A DNA stretch of 64,000 bases. Source: Neisseria meningitidis (GTDB lineage: Bacteria > Pseudomonadota > Gammaproteobacteria > Burkholderiales > Neisseriaceae). Of this stretch, positions 42,140 to 52,715 are shown piece after piece (positions within the stretch are counted from its first letter, which is position 1; each line of letters starts with the position of its first letter). The stretch spans positions 410,571 through 474,570 of the forward strand of contig OV299793.1 in the NCBI GenBank assembly GCA_923184405.1, written 5' to 3'. Both the position numbers and the translations under genes were made by a program. Under the pieces are notes generated by a model. The model saw only the letters and a program-made list of their open reading frames with translations, searched no databases and had not been told where the DNA came from.

Positions 42140-43060
42140 AAAATAAGAATTTAATAGCACATTGCAATATTGAATAATTGGCGGACATGAGATAGATCAA
42201 ATAGGAGAAGATAATCCAGCATCCGCAAATAACATGATTAGAAAATCAAGAACAACATACTAATAGTTAGAAACAGGATACGAAGACTGCCTATTTCTCA
42301 ATGTATTGGGGGCGTAAGTAGGTATTAGTAACAAGGACGCACGCGTGCAATCAGCTACTCCTAAGGTGAAGGAAAGTGCCACAATGAGTTGGAAGAAGTT
42401 GATGCTTCGTTGTCAGATACGATTGCTCTTGCACGAGAGGATCTGAAAGCATGGAAGAAAAGGGCTGATAATTGGCGCAGTCATAGTTTGCAAGCAACAT
42501 GGACGGTACAATATTGACAAGCTAGATTGGCAGAGAATATCCTGATCACTGAAGTGCCGGATTTGTTGAAGCAGTCGGACTCTTTTTGATATTCGCAAAA
42601 GATCGAAGGAAGTATGCCTATTACAAATGCAGACAGGTCTATTAATGACCATGTTAGAGCTGACAGTGACATAGCTTTTCGATATTTACGAAGGTATGAT
42701 ACAGGAACAAATGGCAGATCGATAATTTACAGAAAGAAAGTAGTGTTTTGATCCACTGCTAGCTATTTCACGCGATCTCATACAACAAAGAAACGAACTT
42801 TGAACCTGAAACCGATGATTCACTTTCAAAATTAATACAGAAAAATTCGATTACTTTAACCAAAGCAGACAAACGCAGTGGCAGTAGAAGAGCTTGTAAT
42901 GCCAATATAGCTGCGAGATATGCAATCTGCATCAGTATCGTAGCTGATTAAGTAGCTGCTGACTGTAAGCAGCATTATCGATGACTATGAGATTGTTTAT
43001 AGATGTGTGATATGCGCTGGATGAGATGATACTAACAATGCCGTAAACACTTTCAGACGA
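42140..43060. other. AT-rich unassigned insert between prpC and acnD
   Basis: No intact gene is present. A coding-like run at about 42385-42720 reads NELEEVDASLSDTIALARED, LKAWKKRADNWRSHSLQATW, ILITEVPDLLKQSDSF, ITNADRSINDHVRADSDIAF and RYLRRYDTGT with stops and slips between. Another near 42760-42880 reads LLAISRDLIQQRNEL and DDSLSKLIQKNSITLTKADK. Composition is much poorer in GC than the prp genes. I recognise no family. It may be a decayed acquired gene or an error-ridden copy of one. Confidence 0.35.
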
Positions 43061-43123
43061 CCCCTTCAAAACGTCGGCTGAAACCTCAAACCACAAGAAA
43101 AACAGATCCCCAGGAGAACCGAC

Positions 43124-45736
43124 ATGGCTGCCAACCAACGTTACCGCAAACCGCTGCCCGGTACGGATTTGGAATACTACGACGCGCGTGCGGCGTGTGA
43201 GGACATCAAGCCCGGCTCTTACGACAAGCTGCCTTATACAAGCCGTATCTTGGCTGAGAAGTGGTCAACCGCGCGGACAAAGTCGATTTGCCGACGCTGC
43301 AAAGCTGGCTGGGCCAGTTGATAGAAGGGAAGCAGGAAATCGACTTTCCGTGGTATCCCGCGCGGGTGGTGTGCCACGATATTCAGGGGCAGACCGCGTT
43401 GGTGGATTTGGCGGGCTTGCGCGATGCGATTGCCGAAAAAGGCGGCGATCCTGCCAAAGTGAATCCGGTGGTGCAAACCCAGCAGATCGTCGACCACTCT
43501 CTGGCGGTGGAGTGCGGCGGTTACGATCCTGATGCCTTCTGCAAAAACCGCGAAATCGAAGATCGACGCAACGAAGACCGTTTCCACTTCATCAACTGGA
43601 CAAAAACCGCGTTTGAAAATGTGGACGTGATTCCGGCGGGCAACAGCATCATGCACCAAATCAATCTAGAAAAATGTCGCCAGTTGTTCAAGTCTAAAAC
43701 GGCGTGGCTTTCCCGATACCTGCGTCGGCACTGATTCGCATACGCCGCACGTCGATGCGCTGGGCGTGATTTCCGTGGACGTGGGCGGATTGGAAGCGGA
43801 AACCGTAATGCTGGGACGCGCGTCCATGATGCGCCTGCCCGATATTGTCGGCGTTGAGCTGAACGGCAAACGGCAAGCGGGCATTACGGCGACGGATATT
43901 GTGTTGGCACTGACCGAGATTCTGCGCAAAGAACGCGTGGTCAGGGCGTTTGTCGAATTCTTCGGCGAGGGCGCGAGAAGCCTGTCTATCGGCAACCGCG
44001 CGACCATCACCAACATGACGCCAGGTTCGGCGCGACTGCCACGATGTTCGCTATTGATGAGCAAACCATTGATTATTTGAAACTGACCGGACGCGACGAC
44101 GCGCAGGTGAAAGTGGTGGAAACCTACGCCAAAACCGCAGGCTTAGTGGGCAGATGCCTTGAAAACCGCCGTTTATCCTCGCGTTTTGAAATTTGATTTG
44201 AGCAGCGTAACGCGCAATATGGCAGGTCAAGTAACCCGCATGCCGTTTTGCCACCGTCGATTTGGCGGCGAAAGGGATGGCGAAGACATAGAAGAGCCTT
44301 CAGACGGACAAATGCCCGACAGCGCGGTCATCATCGCCGCGATTACCAGATTGAACCAACACTTCCAACCCGCGCAACGTCGTTGCCGCCGCGCTCTTGG
44401 CACGCAAAGCAAAACGTCTGGGCTGAAACGCAAACCGTGGGTCAAAACCTCGTTTGCCCCAGATTCAAAAGTGACGGAAATTTATTTGAAAGAAGAAGGC
44501 CTGTTGCCCGAAATGGAAAAACTCGGCTTCAGTATCGTCGCCTATGCCTGCACCACCTGCAACGGCATGAGTGGCGCGCTGGATCGAAAATCCAGAAAGA
44601 AATCATCGACCGCGATTTGTACGCCACCGCCGTATTATCAGGCAACCGCAACTACGACGGCCGTGTCCACCCGTATGCGAAACAGACTTTACTCGCTACG
44701 CCTCCGTTGGTCGTTGCCTACGCGCTGACAGCCAGTATCCGTTTCGATATTGAAAACGACGTACTCGGCGTTGCAGACGGCAAGGAAATCCGCCTGAAAG
44801 ACATTTGGCCTGCCGATGAAGAAATCGATGCCGTCGTTGCCGAATATGTGAAACCGCAGCAGTTCCGCGATGTGTATGTGCCGATGTTCGACACCGGCAC
44901 AGCGCAAAAAGCACCCAGTCAGCTGTACGAATGGCGTCCAATGCCCACCTATATCCGCCGAACACATTGCTGGGAAGGCGCATTGAACAGGGAGAACGCA
45001 CATTTAAGAGGTATGCGTCCGATGACGATTTTGAATGACAACATCAGAAACGACCACCTCTCGCCATCCAATGCAATTTTGGAAAGCAGAGCCGAAGGCG
45101 AGAAATTAGCGAAAGCGGGTTTGACTGAAAAAGACTTAACTCTTAGGCAACACCATCGCGGTCATCCACATTATCGCTCAACGCGCTTCCTTAGCCAATA
45201 CGAAACTGTGTGACGAAATGCTGAAAAACGAAAACCATAGCGTACACCAAGGTTAGTTCTACAGAGTAGAACCAGAAAGCAAAGCCATGTGCATATCGCA
45301 AGCCATAGAAACCTATATCGCACCGAAAAAAGGCACTCATCATCATTACACGAACTGTATATCATATAGCCTCAAGACACATAATAAGCTTTAAAAAACA
45401 TAAACCTAGATGGCGAACAAGCAAATGAAGCCAAAGGCTATCGATACTATCCAAAGAACAAAACTTATCAACATGCGCCTATTGCCGCTGGAGATTAAAA
45501 ACGATAGAAACCGCGATCACCTTGCAACTGGACGGTATGGAAACCTACGACGTGGTCGGAGAACGCAAACCGCGCTGCCAGCTGACCCTCGTGATTCACC
45601 GTAAAAACCGCAGAAACCGTTCAAGTTCCCGTTACCTGCCGCCTCGATACTGCAGAAGAAGTATTGGCAATATGAAGCCGACGGCGTGTTGCAACGGTTT
45701 GCACAGGATTTTTTGAAGAGCGGAACCCGGCTCTAG
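43124..45736 (+). CDS. acnD: AcnD, Fe/S-dependent 2-methylcitrate dehydratase
   Basis: AcnD is an aconitase-family enzyme that dehydrates methylcitrate in organisms using the AcnD/PrpF route instead of PrpD. ATG 43124 (after CCAGGAGAACC) gives [20 protein letters not shown]. Then [33 protein letters not shown] across a slip near 43732, [20 protein letters not shown], two cluster cysteines in [28 protein letters not shown], and [20 protein letters not shown]. The third cluster cysteine (SCTNTS) is garbled near 44345. From about 45190 the sequence is heavily corrupted; the end [12 protein letters not shown]...LQRFAQDF is still visible to TAG 45734-45736. Length matches about 868 residues. Confidence 0.88.
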
Positions 45737-45814
45737 AGGCCGTCTGAAAAGCAAGATGAAGCAGAGGGTCGGGCTCAACATTTTGCTCATTCACGTAATT
45801 CTCGATATGGCAAG

Positions 45815-46553
45815 CATCTACTGTAAATCGGCATTCCCGCGCAGGCGGGAATCCAGATTGTGGAATTGAGGAAACCTTATTTATCCGATGAGTTTCTGTG
45901 CAGATTACCTTGGATCTCTCGACTGCTCGGGAATGACGGGATTTAATAATCTGCCCTATCACAACACTGTAGCCGTAGATTGTGGCGAACCCCGACAGTT
46001 CGAGGAATACAAACGGCTTTGTCGGAGTGGGAGCCTAATCCACTTCTACAAAAAAGGTGAATCATCATCCTTACACGCTAAATAAAGGATCGATCTGACA
46101 TGGCAAAGAACATTAACAACACCCGGTACTATGCGGCAAAGATGTAGACTATAAACGCTAGGACGGTACGGAATCACTGGATGCAAGTGTTCCTTAGAGA
46201 ATCATAGTATTATGCGCTAAAGAAAGGAAACACTAAGATAGTTTTTGTTAAAATACCATAGAATTTAGATCCACTATACTATAAATCATCATTCCCACGC
46301 AGTTGAGAATCCTGAATGATGTAAGTTAAGGAAACCTTGCTATCCGATGAGATTGTGTGCAGATCAATCTGGCTTCTAACCTGAGCCAGAATGTAACTGG
46401 TAGTTTAGTAATCTGCCTTATAACAACACAGTAGCCGTAGATTCTGGCGAACCCCGACAGTATTGCGGAATCAAACGGCCTTGGTCAGAATGGCAGCCTA
46501 ATCCACTATAAAAATAGTGGGCAGAGCACACGCTACATAAGGAAAATCTAGAA
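45815..46553. repeat. diverged direct repeat of a NIME-containing segment
   Basis: About 230 bases at 45820-46055 recur at 46280-46515. Both contain ATTCCC...GGGAATC (the second damaged), TATCCGATGAG, TAATCTGCC, CAACAC.GTAGCCGTAGATT, GGCGAACCCCGACAG and CCTAATCCACT. The copies are only roughly 70-75% alike by eye. Between them (46080-46270) lie a decayed Correia-like end (GATCCACTATA) and no gene. It fills the 800-base gap between acnD and prpF. Confidence 0.6.
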
Positions 46554-47719
46554 ATGAAGCAAATTAAAATTACCGCCGTTTACTACCGTGGCGGTACATC
46601 AAAAGGCGTGTTTTCAAACATTCCGACCTGCCCGAGGCGGCGCGGGAAGCGGGAAGCGCACGCGACAAAATCCTCTTGCGCGTACTCGGCAGACCGGATC
46701 CCTACGGCAAGCAGATAGACGGTTTGAGCAACGCCAGCTCGTCCACCAGCAAGGCGGTGATTTTGGACAAGTCCGAACGCGCCGATCACGTTGTCGATTA
46801 CCTTTTCGGGCAAGTTTCCATCGACAAACCTATTGTCGAGTGGAGTGGCAACTACGAAAACCTCACCGCCGCCGTGGGCGCACTTACAATCGAGCAAGGC
46901 TTAGTCGATAAAGGCAAGATTCACTTCAGACAGCATCCTGCACAGTCAAAATCACGGCAGAAAAACATCAGCAAAACCATTAGCGCCCAGCCTACCGATG
47001 CAAAACAGAACAGTTTTGGAAACAGGCGATTTTGAGCTCGACGGCGTAACGTTCCGGCAGCCGAAGTACAAATCGAATTTCTTGATCCAGCCGACGGCGA
47101 AGGCAGTATGTTCCCAGCCGGCAATTTGGTCGATGAAATTGATGCGACGAATATAGGCCGTTTGAAAGCCACGCTCATAACGCAGGCATTCCGACCGTTT
47201 TCCTGAATGCCGCCGACTTGGCTACACGGGCAAAGAGTTGCAAGACGACATCAACAACGATAACGCAGCTTTGGAAAAATTCCGAAAATCCGCAATTACG
47301 GTGAGCTGAAATGCGTCTAATCAACTGACGTATCCGAAGCTGACGCCAGAGAGCACACGCCGCAAGTCGACTAAGTCGCGGCCTCTGCCGAAACACCGCC
47401 TCCACTGGCAAAACCATAAATGCCGATGACATCGATGTGCACGTACGCGTCCTGAGCATGGGCAAATTGACCACGCGAACATCACTACAGCCTAAGTAGC
47501 CATTGAGACAGCAGACGCCGAACCCAGTACTCAGCTCAACCTTGACACAGAAAACAGAACGAGAAAACAAGTCCGCTTAAGAAATCCTTCCGGCACATTG
47601 CCCGTCAGTGAAGCCGACGAATGTCAGGACGCACAATGGACAGCCACCAAAGCAGTTATCAACAACAACGCACACATGAAAATGGAAAGTTAAGTCAAGT
47701 GCCTGAAGATCGCTATTAC
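46554..47719 (+). CDS. prpF: PrpF, 2-methylaconitate cis-trans isomerase
   Basis: PrpF is the AcnD partner that isomerises 2-methylaconitate. ATG 46554 after AAGGAAAA gives MKQIKITAVYYRGGTSKGVF, then DKILLRVLGRPDPYGKQIDG, LSNASSSTSKAVILDKSERA, VDYLFGQVSIDKPIVEWSGN and ENLTAAVGALTIEQGLVDKG. After about 46930 only islands remain: ETGDFELDGV, EIEFLDPADGEGSMF-like, GNLVDEID.TNIGR, GYTGKELQDDINND and ALSMGKL. The end is placed near 47719 by VPED. Length of about 390 residues fits. The 3' two thirds are substitution-saturated like ackA that follows. Confidence 0.8.
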
Positions 47720-48131
47720 ATCGACGTAGCATGGAATAGCCCGCAGCCATAAACAGGTCGTCTAGCAAAGCAAGTAAACATCAAATCACTGACCAGTTCC
47801 TTTACCGCCCTGTGGCAGAAAGCGGCAAATCACGCCCAAGAACACGAAACCCGATAAAAGACAACCGCACGTATTACCATCATTCCCGCGCAGGCCGAAA
47901 TCTGACATAACAACATGGAGGATTGGAACGGGAAAACAGGTTCGTGAGTTCTACATTCAGCATTCCCGCTACAGCCTGTCCTCGCGTAGGCAGGGACGGA
48001 ATAACGATAGAAAATGCGGCATATGCTTTGCCACAAAGAATAAATCCTGAGCGAAATACGCCCAAAGCACAGCCTTTAAATTCAGACGACCCCACACCAA
48101 AAAACAACCACAAACAAAAAGAAGAAACATC
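47720..48131. other. intergenic region with damaged NIME repeat
   Basis: This is 410 bases between prpF and ackA. ATTCCCGCGCAGGCCGAAAT near 47881 and ATTCCCGCTACAGCCTGTCC near 47961 are damaged dRS3-like copies. TTCAGACGACCCCACACC precedes the ackA ribosome site (AAAGAAGAAACATC). No gene is supported. Confidence 0.4.
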
Positions 48132-48760
48132 ATGTCCGACCAACTCATTCTCGTTCTGAACTGCGGCAGTTCATAGCACAAAGGCGCCGTTATCGACCGC
48201 AAAGCGGCAGCATCGTCCTAAGCTGCCTCGGCGAACGCCTGACCACGCCCGAAGCCGTCATTACGTTCAGCAAAGACGGAAACAGACGCCAAGTTCCCCT
48301 GAGCGGCCGAAATTGCCACGCCAAGCGCGGTGGGACGCATACGAACGAACTAGAAAAACACGGCATAGCACGACCGCATCCAAAGAGGCCATCGGCAAAC
48401 ACACCGCCCACGACGCCCAAAAATACAGACGACCTCACACCAAAAACAACCACAGGCCATAATGGACAAACATCATATCCGACCAACGCATTCTCGTTCT
48501 GGAACCGCGGCACAACACCGCCCAAAAGCACCGGCATCGACCGCAAGCCGCAGCATCGAACATTTGCCCAAGCGAAGCGCCTGACGACGCCCGGAAGCCA
48601 GCTACGGTTCAGCAAAGATTGGCAACAAACGCCAAGTTCCTGAGTGAAATTGCCACGCCGGCTATGGTGGGTATGCTTGAACGAACTGAAAACACGGTTC
48701 CAAATGACCGCATCAAGTTTACCGCCACCGCACGCCACGGCGGCGAAAATAAAGAAGCGA
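48080..48760. repeat. tandem diverged duplication of the ackA 5' end
   Basis: CAGACGACC.CACACCAAAA and the following ackA start occur at 48080 and again at 48425, about 345 bases apart, each running to the segment for the ARHGGEK region. The copies differ by many scattered substitutions and indels, not in any codon-aware way. Confidence 0.75.
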
Positions 48761-49385
48761 GTCTGTTTTGATCGACCAGGCCGTAATGGACGAACTCAAT
48801 GCCTGCATTCCGCTTGCGCTGCCGCGCACAACCTCGCTAAAAGTATCACCGTATCGCGCCGATCAGTACGTTTCCTAATGCGTACACGTTGCGGCGCATC
48901 GATCCCGCCGCATCAGCCATCCCACTAACCACGCCGGGATGCATGTTGCCCAAGTGGGTGAAATGCTGAACAAAAAACCATGCCTACCCGCTATTTCCGA
49001 ACTTACCAACGACCGCCGCACCCTCGAAATCGCATCTGACGTGGCGCCACGAAGTACGCGAGCATCGCCCTCGAAGTCACGACCTACAGCCTCGCCAAAT
49101 ACATCACATCGATCAATGCACACTCCGGCGGCGATGACGCACTCGTCTTCAACGCCGGTATCGAAGAAAACTCGCGTAATATCGGTGCCAAAACCGATCC
49201 CAATCTTGATTACCTGAGTCTGCACATCGACACCAAAGCCAATATGGACAAACGCTACCACAAATCGGGTATGATCAGCCTGACCGATACTTCTCAGGCA
49301 GCTGTGGTTGTGCCCGACCAATGAAGAACTGACCAAAAACTGCCACACCCTCGAAATCGCCGACCGACTGAAGCCTAATAAGCTA
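48132..49385 (+). pseudogene. ackA: acetate kinase, rearranged and substitution-saturated
   Basis: AckA interconverts acetyl-phosphate and acetate (and propionate), which fits its place at the end of the prp locus. ATG 48132 gives MSDQLILVLNCGSS (the phosphate loop N.GSSS), then islands CLGERLTTPEAVITFSKDGN. The first 340 bases, including upstream sequence, recur at about 48425-48760 (SDQRILVLE..., RLTTPG.). The frame then continues VLIDQAVMDELNACIPLA. About 100 codons that should hold the HGTS, GNGAS and DTSMG motifs are missing near 48840-48880, after which RCG.IDPA, HAGMHVAQVGEMLNKKP, ISELTNDRRTLEIAS, ENSRNIGAKTDPNLDYLS and LHIDTKANMDKRY follow. It is not functional as written. Confidence 0.75.
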
Positions 49386-49398
49386 CGAGTACACAAAA

Positions 49399-49734
49399 AT
49401 GCCGAATGACACAGACATATGCTCGCTAAAGCGGATGAGGATATTAGGCGACATAGCTCAATATCTCGGATCTTGCAATCTCATTATGAAGCACGAATTT
49501 CATACTGAAATCATAACTAATTTATCTGAAAAAATAAACACAAAGGACAAACTTCACGAAATCAGGAAATCAAAGACCTCCTTCTCCAGTGATTTGCTAA
49601 TCCCGACCAAAGAGAACGAACGGAAGACCGCCTGCAACATAGCAAAGACGAGATTCACTGTAAGTGTCGAATTAAGACTGCAATCTGAATTTCGGGCGTA
49701 CAATACGGAAATCAAGACCATAAGGAAACAAACC
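49399..49734 (+). CDS. unassigned open frame after ackA
   Basis: This is an AT-rich frame of about 116 codons that starts at ATG 49399 (MPNDTDICSLKRMRILGDIA) or 49489 (MKHEFHTEIITNLSEKINTK). It continues KDKLHEIRKSKTSFSSDLLI and TKENERKTACNIAKTRFTVS. I recognise no domain. Composition is poorer in GC than its neighbours. As drawn it would overlap the next gene's start by a few bases. It may be part of a noisy block rather than a gene. Confidence 0.25.
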
Positions 49735-50351
49735 ATAGGCACAACATAACGCTATTCATCCAGACATTCCCCAAGAACACCGCATCAACCCGCCCAAAGA
49801 AATCCTAAATCAAGGCGGCGTAGTCGTCTAGCCGACCGATTCATGTAACGCCTAGCGTTGCAATCTCGGCGATAAGCCGGCAACAGAAGGCATACTCTAC
49901 ATCCGCAAAAGCGAATAGAAACACCACCGACCCTCATGTGCGCCGATTTGAGCGAGCTGGGCACGTCGCCAAAAGCGACAACGTACAGCTTGTCAGCTGA
50001 AAGCCGCCACGCCCGAGCCTTATACCAATATTTGGCAGGCGACGAAGGAAGTGCCAAAGCGCACGCTGCACCTGAAACGCAAAACCATCGGGCTGCGTAT
50101 TCCCGATAATGCCATTGCACAAGCCCCGCTGGGGAATTGGGCGAGCCGCTTTAAGCTGCACCCTGATGCTGCCCGAAGACGGCGAACCATTGACCGATCC
50201 TCATGAAATCCGCGAGCGTTTGGAACACGCCGTCGATTTAGTGATTGACGGCGGCTGGTGCGGAACCGAGCCGACCACCGTCGTCGATATGACCGACGGC
50301 ACGGAACTGGTGCGCCGGGGTTGTGGCGATACGGCGGTATTCGGTATCTAG
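49735..50351 (+). CDS. YciO/Sua5-like (YrdC-domain) protein
   Basis: YrdC-fold proteins include the threonylcarbamoyl-AMP synthases for tRNA t6A; the YciO branch is of uncertain role. The start is placed at 49735, after AAGGAAACAAACC, giving IHPDIPQEHRIN. The first half is damaged, with stops at GVVV[Y]PTDSC and elsewhere, but KPATEGILYIRK, CADLSELGT, TKEVPKRTLHLKRKTIGLRI and PDNAIAQA are readable. The end is clean: TLMLPEDGEPLTDPHEIRER, LEHAVDLVIDGGWCGTEPTT and VVDMTDGTELVRRGCGDTAV. Length of about 205 residues fits YciO. It converges on nsrR across a shared terminator. Confidence 0.75.
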
Positions 50352-50361
50352 GGAAACCGAC

Positions 50362-50394
50362 GCCGTCTGAAAGCATCGGCTGTTCAGACGGCAT
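50362..50394. terminator. bidirectional uptake-sequence terminator between the YciO-like gene and nsrR
   Basis: GCCGTCTGAAAGC faces GTTCAGACGGCAT between two convergent genes, so it can serve both. Confidence 0.75.
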
Positions 50395-50478
50395 TGCGAA
50401 CCTTGCAAACGGCAGTCCGAAATACAAGCAGCGTATCGCGCCAGTCGGAATATCCGTTCGAAACGGCATATTGAAGCA

Positions 50479-50922
50479 TTACTGCACTGCAAACGGAATT
50501 CTCGGTTCGTAGAGCAAATCGTAGGTCGGCTTGTTGAGCAGGTCTTGGAGCGTGAAACCGTCCAGATACGTGAAAAACGACTTCATTGCACCGACAGTAT
50601 GCCTGTCAGACGGCAGGACGGTGTAATCAGGCATTCGTTGTTCGAACCCGATACATTCGACCAGCTGCATCGGTTCGAGGCGGCCGACGACCGAGCCGAT
50701 GTTGATCGGTCGGCCGGTACGGAAAGCCGCAGACCGCCGCCTTTTCCGCGCACGCTGTGGAGGAAGCCGCCTTTGACCAGCACGGTAACGACGCTACATC
50801 AGATGGCTTTTGGAAATGCTGTAGGTTACGGCGATGATACTGATGTTGACCAGCGCATCGTCGTTAATGGCAGTGTAGATAAGGACGCGCAGCCCGTAGT
50901 CCGTATGTTGTGTCAAATACAT
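50479..50922 (-). CDS. nsrR: NsrR, nitric-oxide-sensing Rrf2-family repressor
   Basis: NsrR is an iron-sulfur repressor that releases nitrite/NO genes (aniA, norB and others) when NO damages its cluster. ATG 50920-50922 on the minus strand gives MYLTQHTDYGLRVLIYTAIN. The winged helix continues SISKSHLM..VVTVLVKGGF and LHSVRGKGGGLRLSVP. Cluster cysteines appear in NNECLITPSCRLTG and LVEC. The end is LLYEPRIPFAVQ*. Three slips (near 50800, 50690 and 50600) break the frame. Length of about 147 residues is normal. It is divergent from the hemerythrin-like gene and nnrS, which also belong to NO handling. Confidence 0.88.
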
Positions 50923-51095
50923 GATTTTCTCGGTATGGATTGTTAGTCTTATCGGTACGGTTTAAGGTTCACGGACAATACCTTAATGGTTGAAACCCTG
51001 TCCGTCGGGGCGGTAGAATGCAGCCTGTCTGCGGCGGTATGCCGTCTGAAACATCCGCGCTACCGTTTGAGAATTTGTTATTGTAACTCAAAATC

Positions 51096-51462
51096 ATGAA
51101 ACCGTTGAACGACATCCCGCCCTTATCGGGCTTTCGCGTGACCACCACCATTCGCTTTCCCTGTGCGTGCGTCTGTTGCGGACGCCGGAAGAAAGGCATC
51201 GGGACGAACTCGAACCGCATTTTTCCGAATTGGAAACCCATTTTCGCGAAGAAGAAACCAAGTTTGCTCCAATTTGGCAGAATGTCGCCCCGAATTGAAA
51301 CAACGTTTCGAGAAAGACCACGCCCGACTGCGGCAGATGATGGCAAGCCCCGAATACGGTAACGCGGCGTGGAATACCGCTTTTGCCACAACCCTGCGCG
51401 ACCACGCGCGCTTTGAAGAACGCGAGCTGTTTCCCGCCGCCGAACCGTTTTTGCCAGCATGA
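51096..51462 (+). CDS. hemerythrin-domain (HHE) protein
   Basis: This is a small helical diiron protein; members bind O2 or NO or protect against them. ATG 51096 gives MKPL, then after slips RDHHHSLSLCVRLLRTPEER, HRDELEPHFSELETHFREEE, LKQRFEKDHARLRQMMA and TTLRDHARFEERELFPAAEP. The metal-binding His and Glu residues of the HHE motifs (DHH, HF..EE, DH, H.RFEER) are visible. About 121 residues, a single four-helix bundle. It is 45 bases upstream of nnrS and next to nsrR, which suggests a role in the nitric oxide response. Confidence 0.8.
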
Positions 51463-51506
51463 TTCCGTTTTGCGGCAAATATATTAATGATAAACAAGGA
51501 ACACAC

Positions 51507-52659
51507 ATGAAATTTACCAAGCACCCCGTCCCGGCAATGGCGTTCCGCCCGTTTTATTCGCTGGCGGCTCTGTACGGCGCATTGTCCGTCTTGCTGTGGG
51601 GTTTCGGCTACACAGGAACGCACGAGCTGTCCGGTTTCTATTGGCACGCGCATGAGATGATTCGGGGTTATGCCGACTGGTCGTCGTCGCCTTCCTGCTG
51701 ACCGCCGTCGCCACTTGACGGGGCAGCCGCCCACGCGGGGCGGCGTTCCGGTCAGCTTGACTATCTTTTGGCTGGCTGCGCGGATTGCCGCCTTTATCCC
51801 GGGTTGGGGTGCGTCGGCAAGCGGCATACTCGGTACGCTGTTTTTCCGGTACGGCGCGGTGTGCATGGCTTTGCCCGTTATCCGTTCACAGAATCAACGC
51901 AACTATGTTGCCGTGTTCGCGCTGTTCGTCTTGGGCGGCACGCATGCGGCGTTCCACGTCCAGCTGCACAACGGCAACCTAGGCGGACTCTTGAGCGGAT
52001 TACAGTCGGGCTTGGTGATGGTGTCGGGTTTTATCGGTCTGATTGGTACGCGGATTATTTCGTTTTTTACGTCCAAACGGTTGAATGTGCCGCAGATTCC
52101 CAGTCCGAAATGGGTGGCGCAGGCTTCGCTGTGGCTGCCCATGCTGACCGCCATGCTGATGGCGCACGGCGTGATGCCTTGGCTGTCGGCGGCTTTCGCG
52201 TTTGCGGCAGGCGTGATCTTTACCGTGCAGGTGTACCGCTGGTGGTATAAGCCCGTGTTGAAAGAGCCGATGCTGTGGATTCTGTTTGCATGCTATCTGT
52301 TTACCGGATTGGGGCTGATTGCGATCGGCGCGTCTTATTTCAAACCCACTTTCCTCAATCCGGGTGTGCATCTGATCGGGGTCAGCGGTATCGGCGTGCT
52401 GACTTTGGGCATGATGGCGCGTACCGCGCTCGGTCATACGGGCAATCCGATTTATCCGCCGCCCAAAGCCGTTCCCGTTGCGTTTTGGCTGATGATGGCG
52501 GCAACCGCCGTCCGTATGGTTGCCGTATTTTCTTCCGGCACTGCCTACACGCACAGCATACGCACCTCTTCGGTTTTGTTTGCACTCGCGCTTTTGGTGT
52601 ATGCGTGGAAGTATATTCCTTGGCTGATTCGTCCGCGTTCGGACGGCAGGCCCAGTTGA
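51507..52659 (+). CDS. nnrS: NnrS-family heme/copper membrane protein
   Basis: NnrS protects cells against NO stress; it is a 12-helix inner-membrane protein with heme and copper. ATG 51507 after AAGGAACACAC gives MKFTKHPVPAMAFRPFYSLA and SGFYWHAHEMIRGYA with the conserved WHAHEM. Two slips near 51672 and 51716 (LTAVATWTGQPPTRGG restored) connect to the long clean frame to 52659: RYGAVCMALPVIRSQNQRNY, FVLGGTHAAFHVQ, HLIGVSGIGVLTLGMMARTA and LGHTGNPI. About 384 residues. Followed by a hairpin terminator. Confidence 0.9.
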
Positions 52660-52661
52660 GA

Positions 52662-52696
52662 CAAACCGCCGCAGATTTCGGGTCTGGGCGGTTTGC
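52662..52696 (+). terminator. hairpin terminator after nnrS
   Basis: CAAACCGCC pairs with GGCGGTTTG around a 16-base loop, then CTTTTC. It overlaps half an uptake sequence (TTCAGACGGC, 52700-52709) that precedes the tyrA stop on the other strand. Confidence 0.6.
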
Positions 52697-52715
52697 TTTT
52701 CAGACGGCAGGGCGG

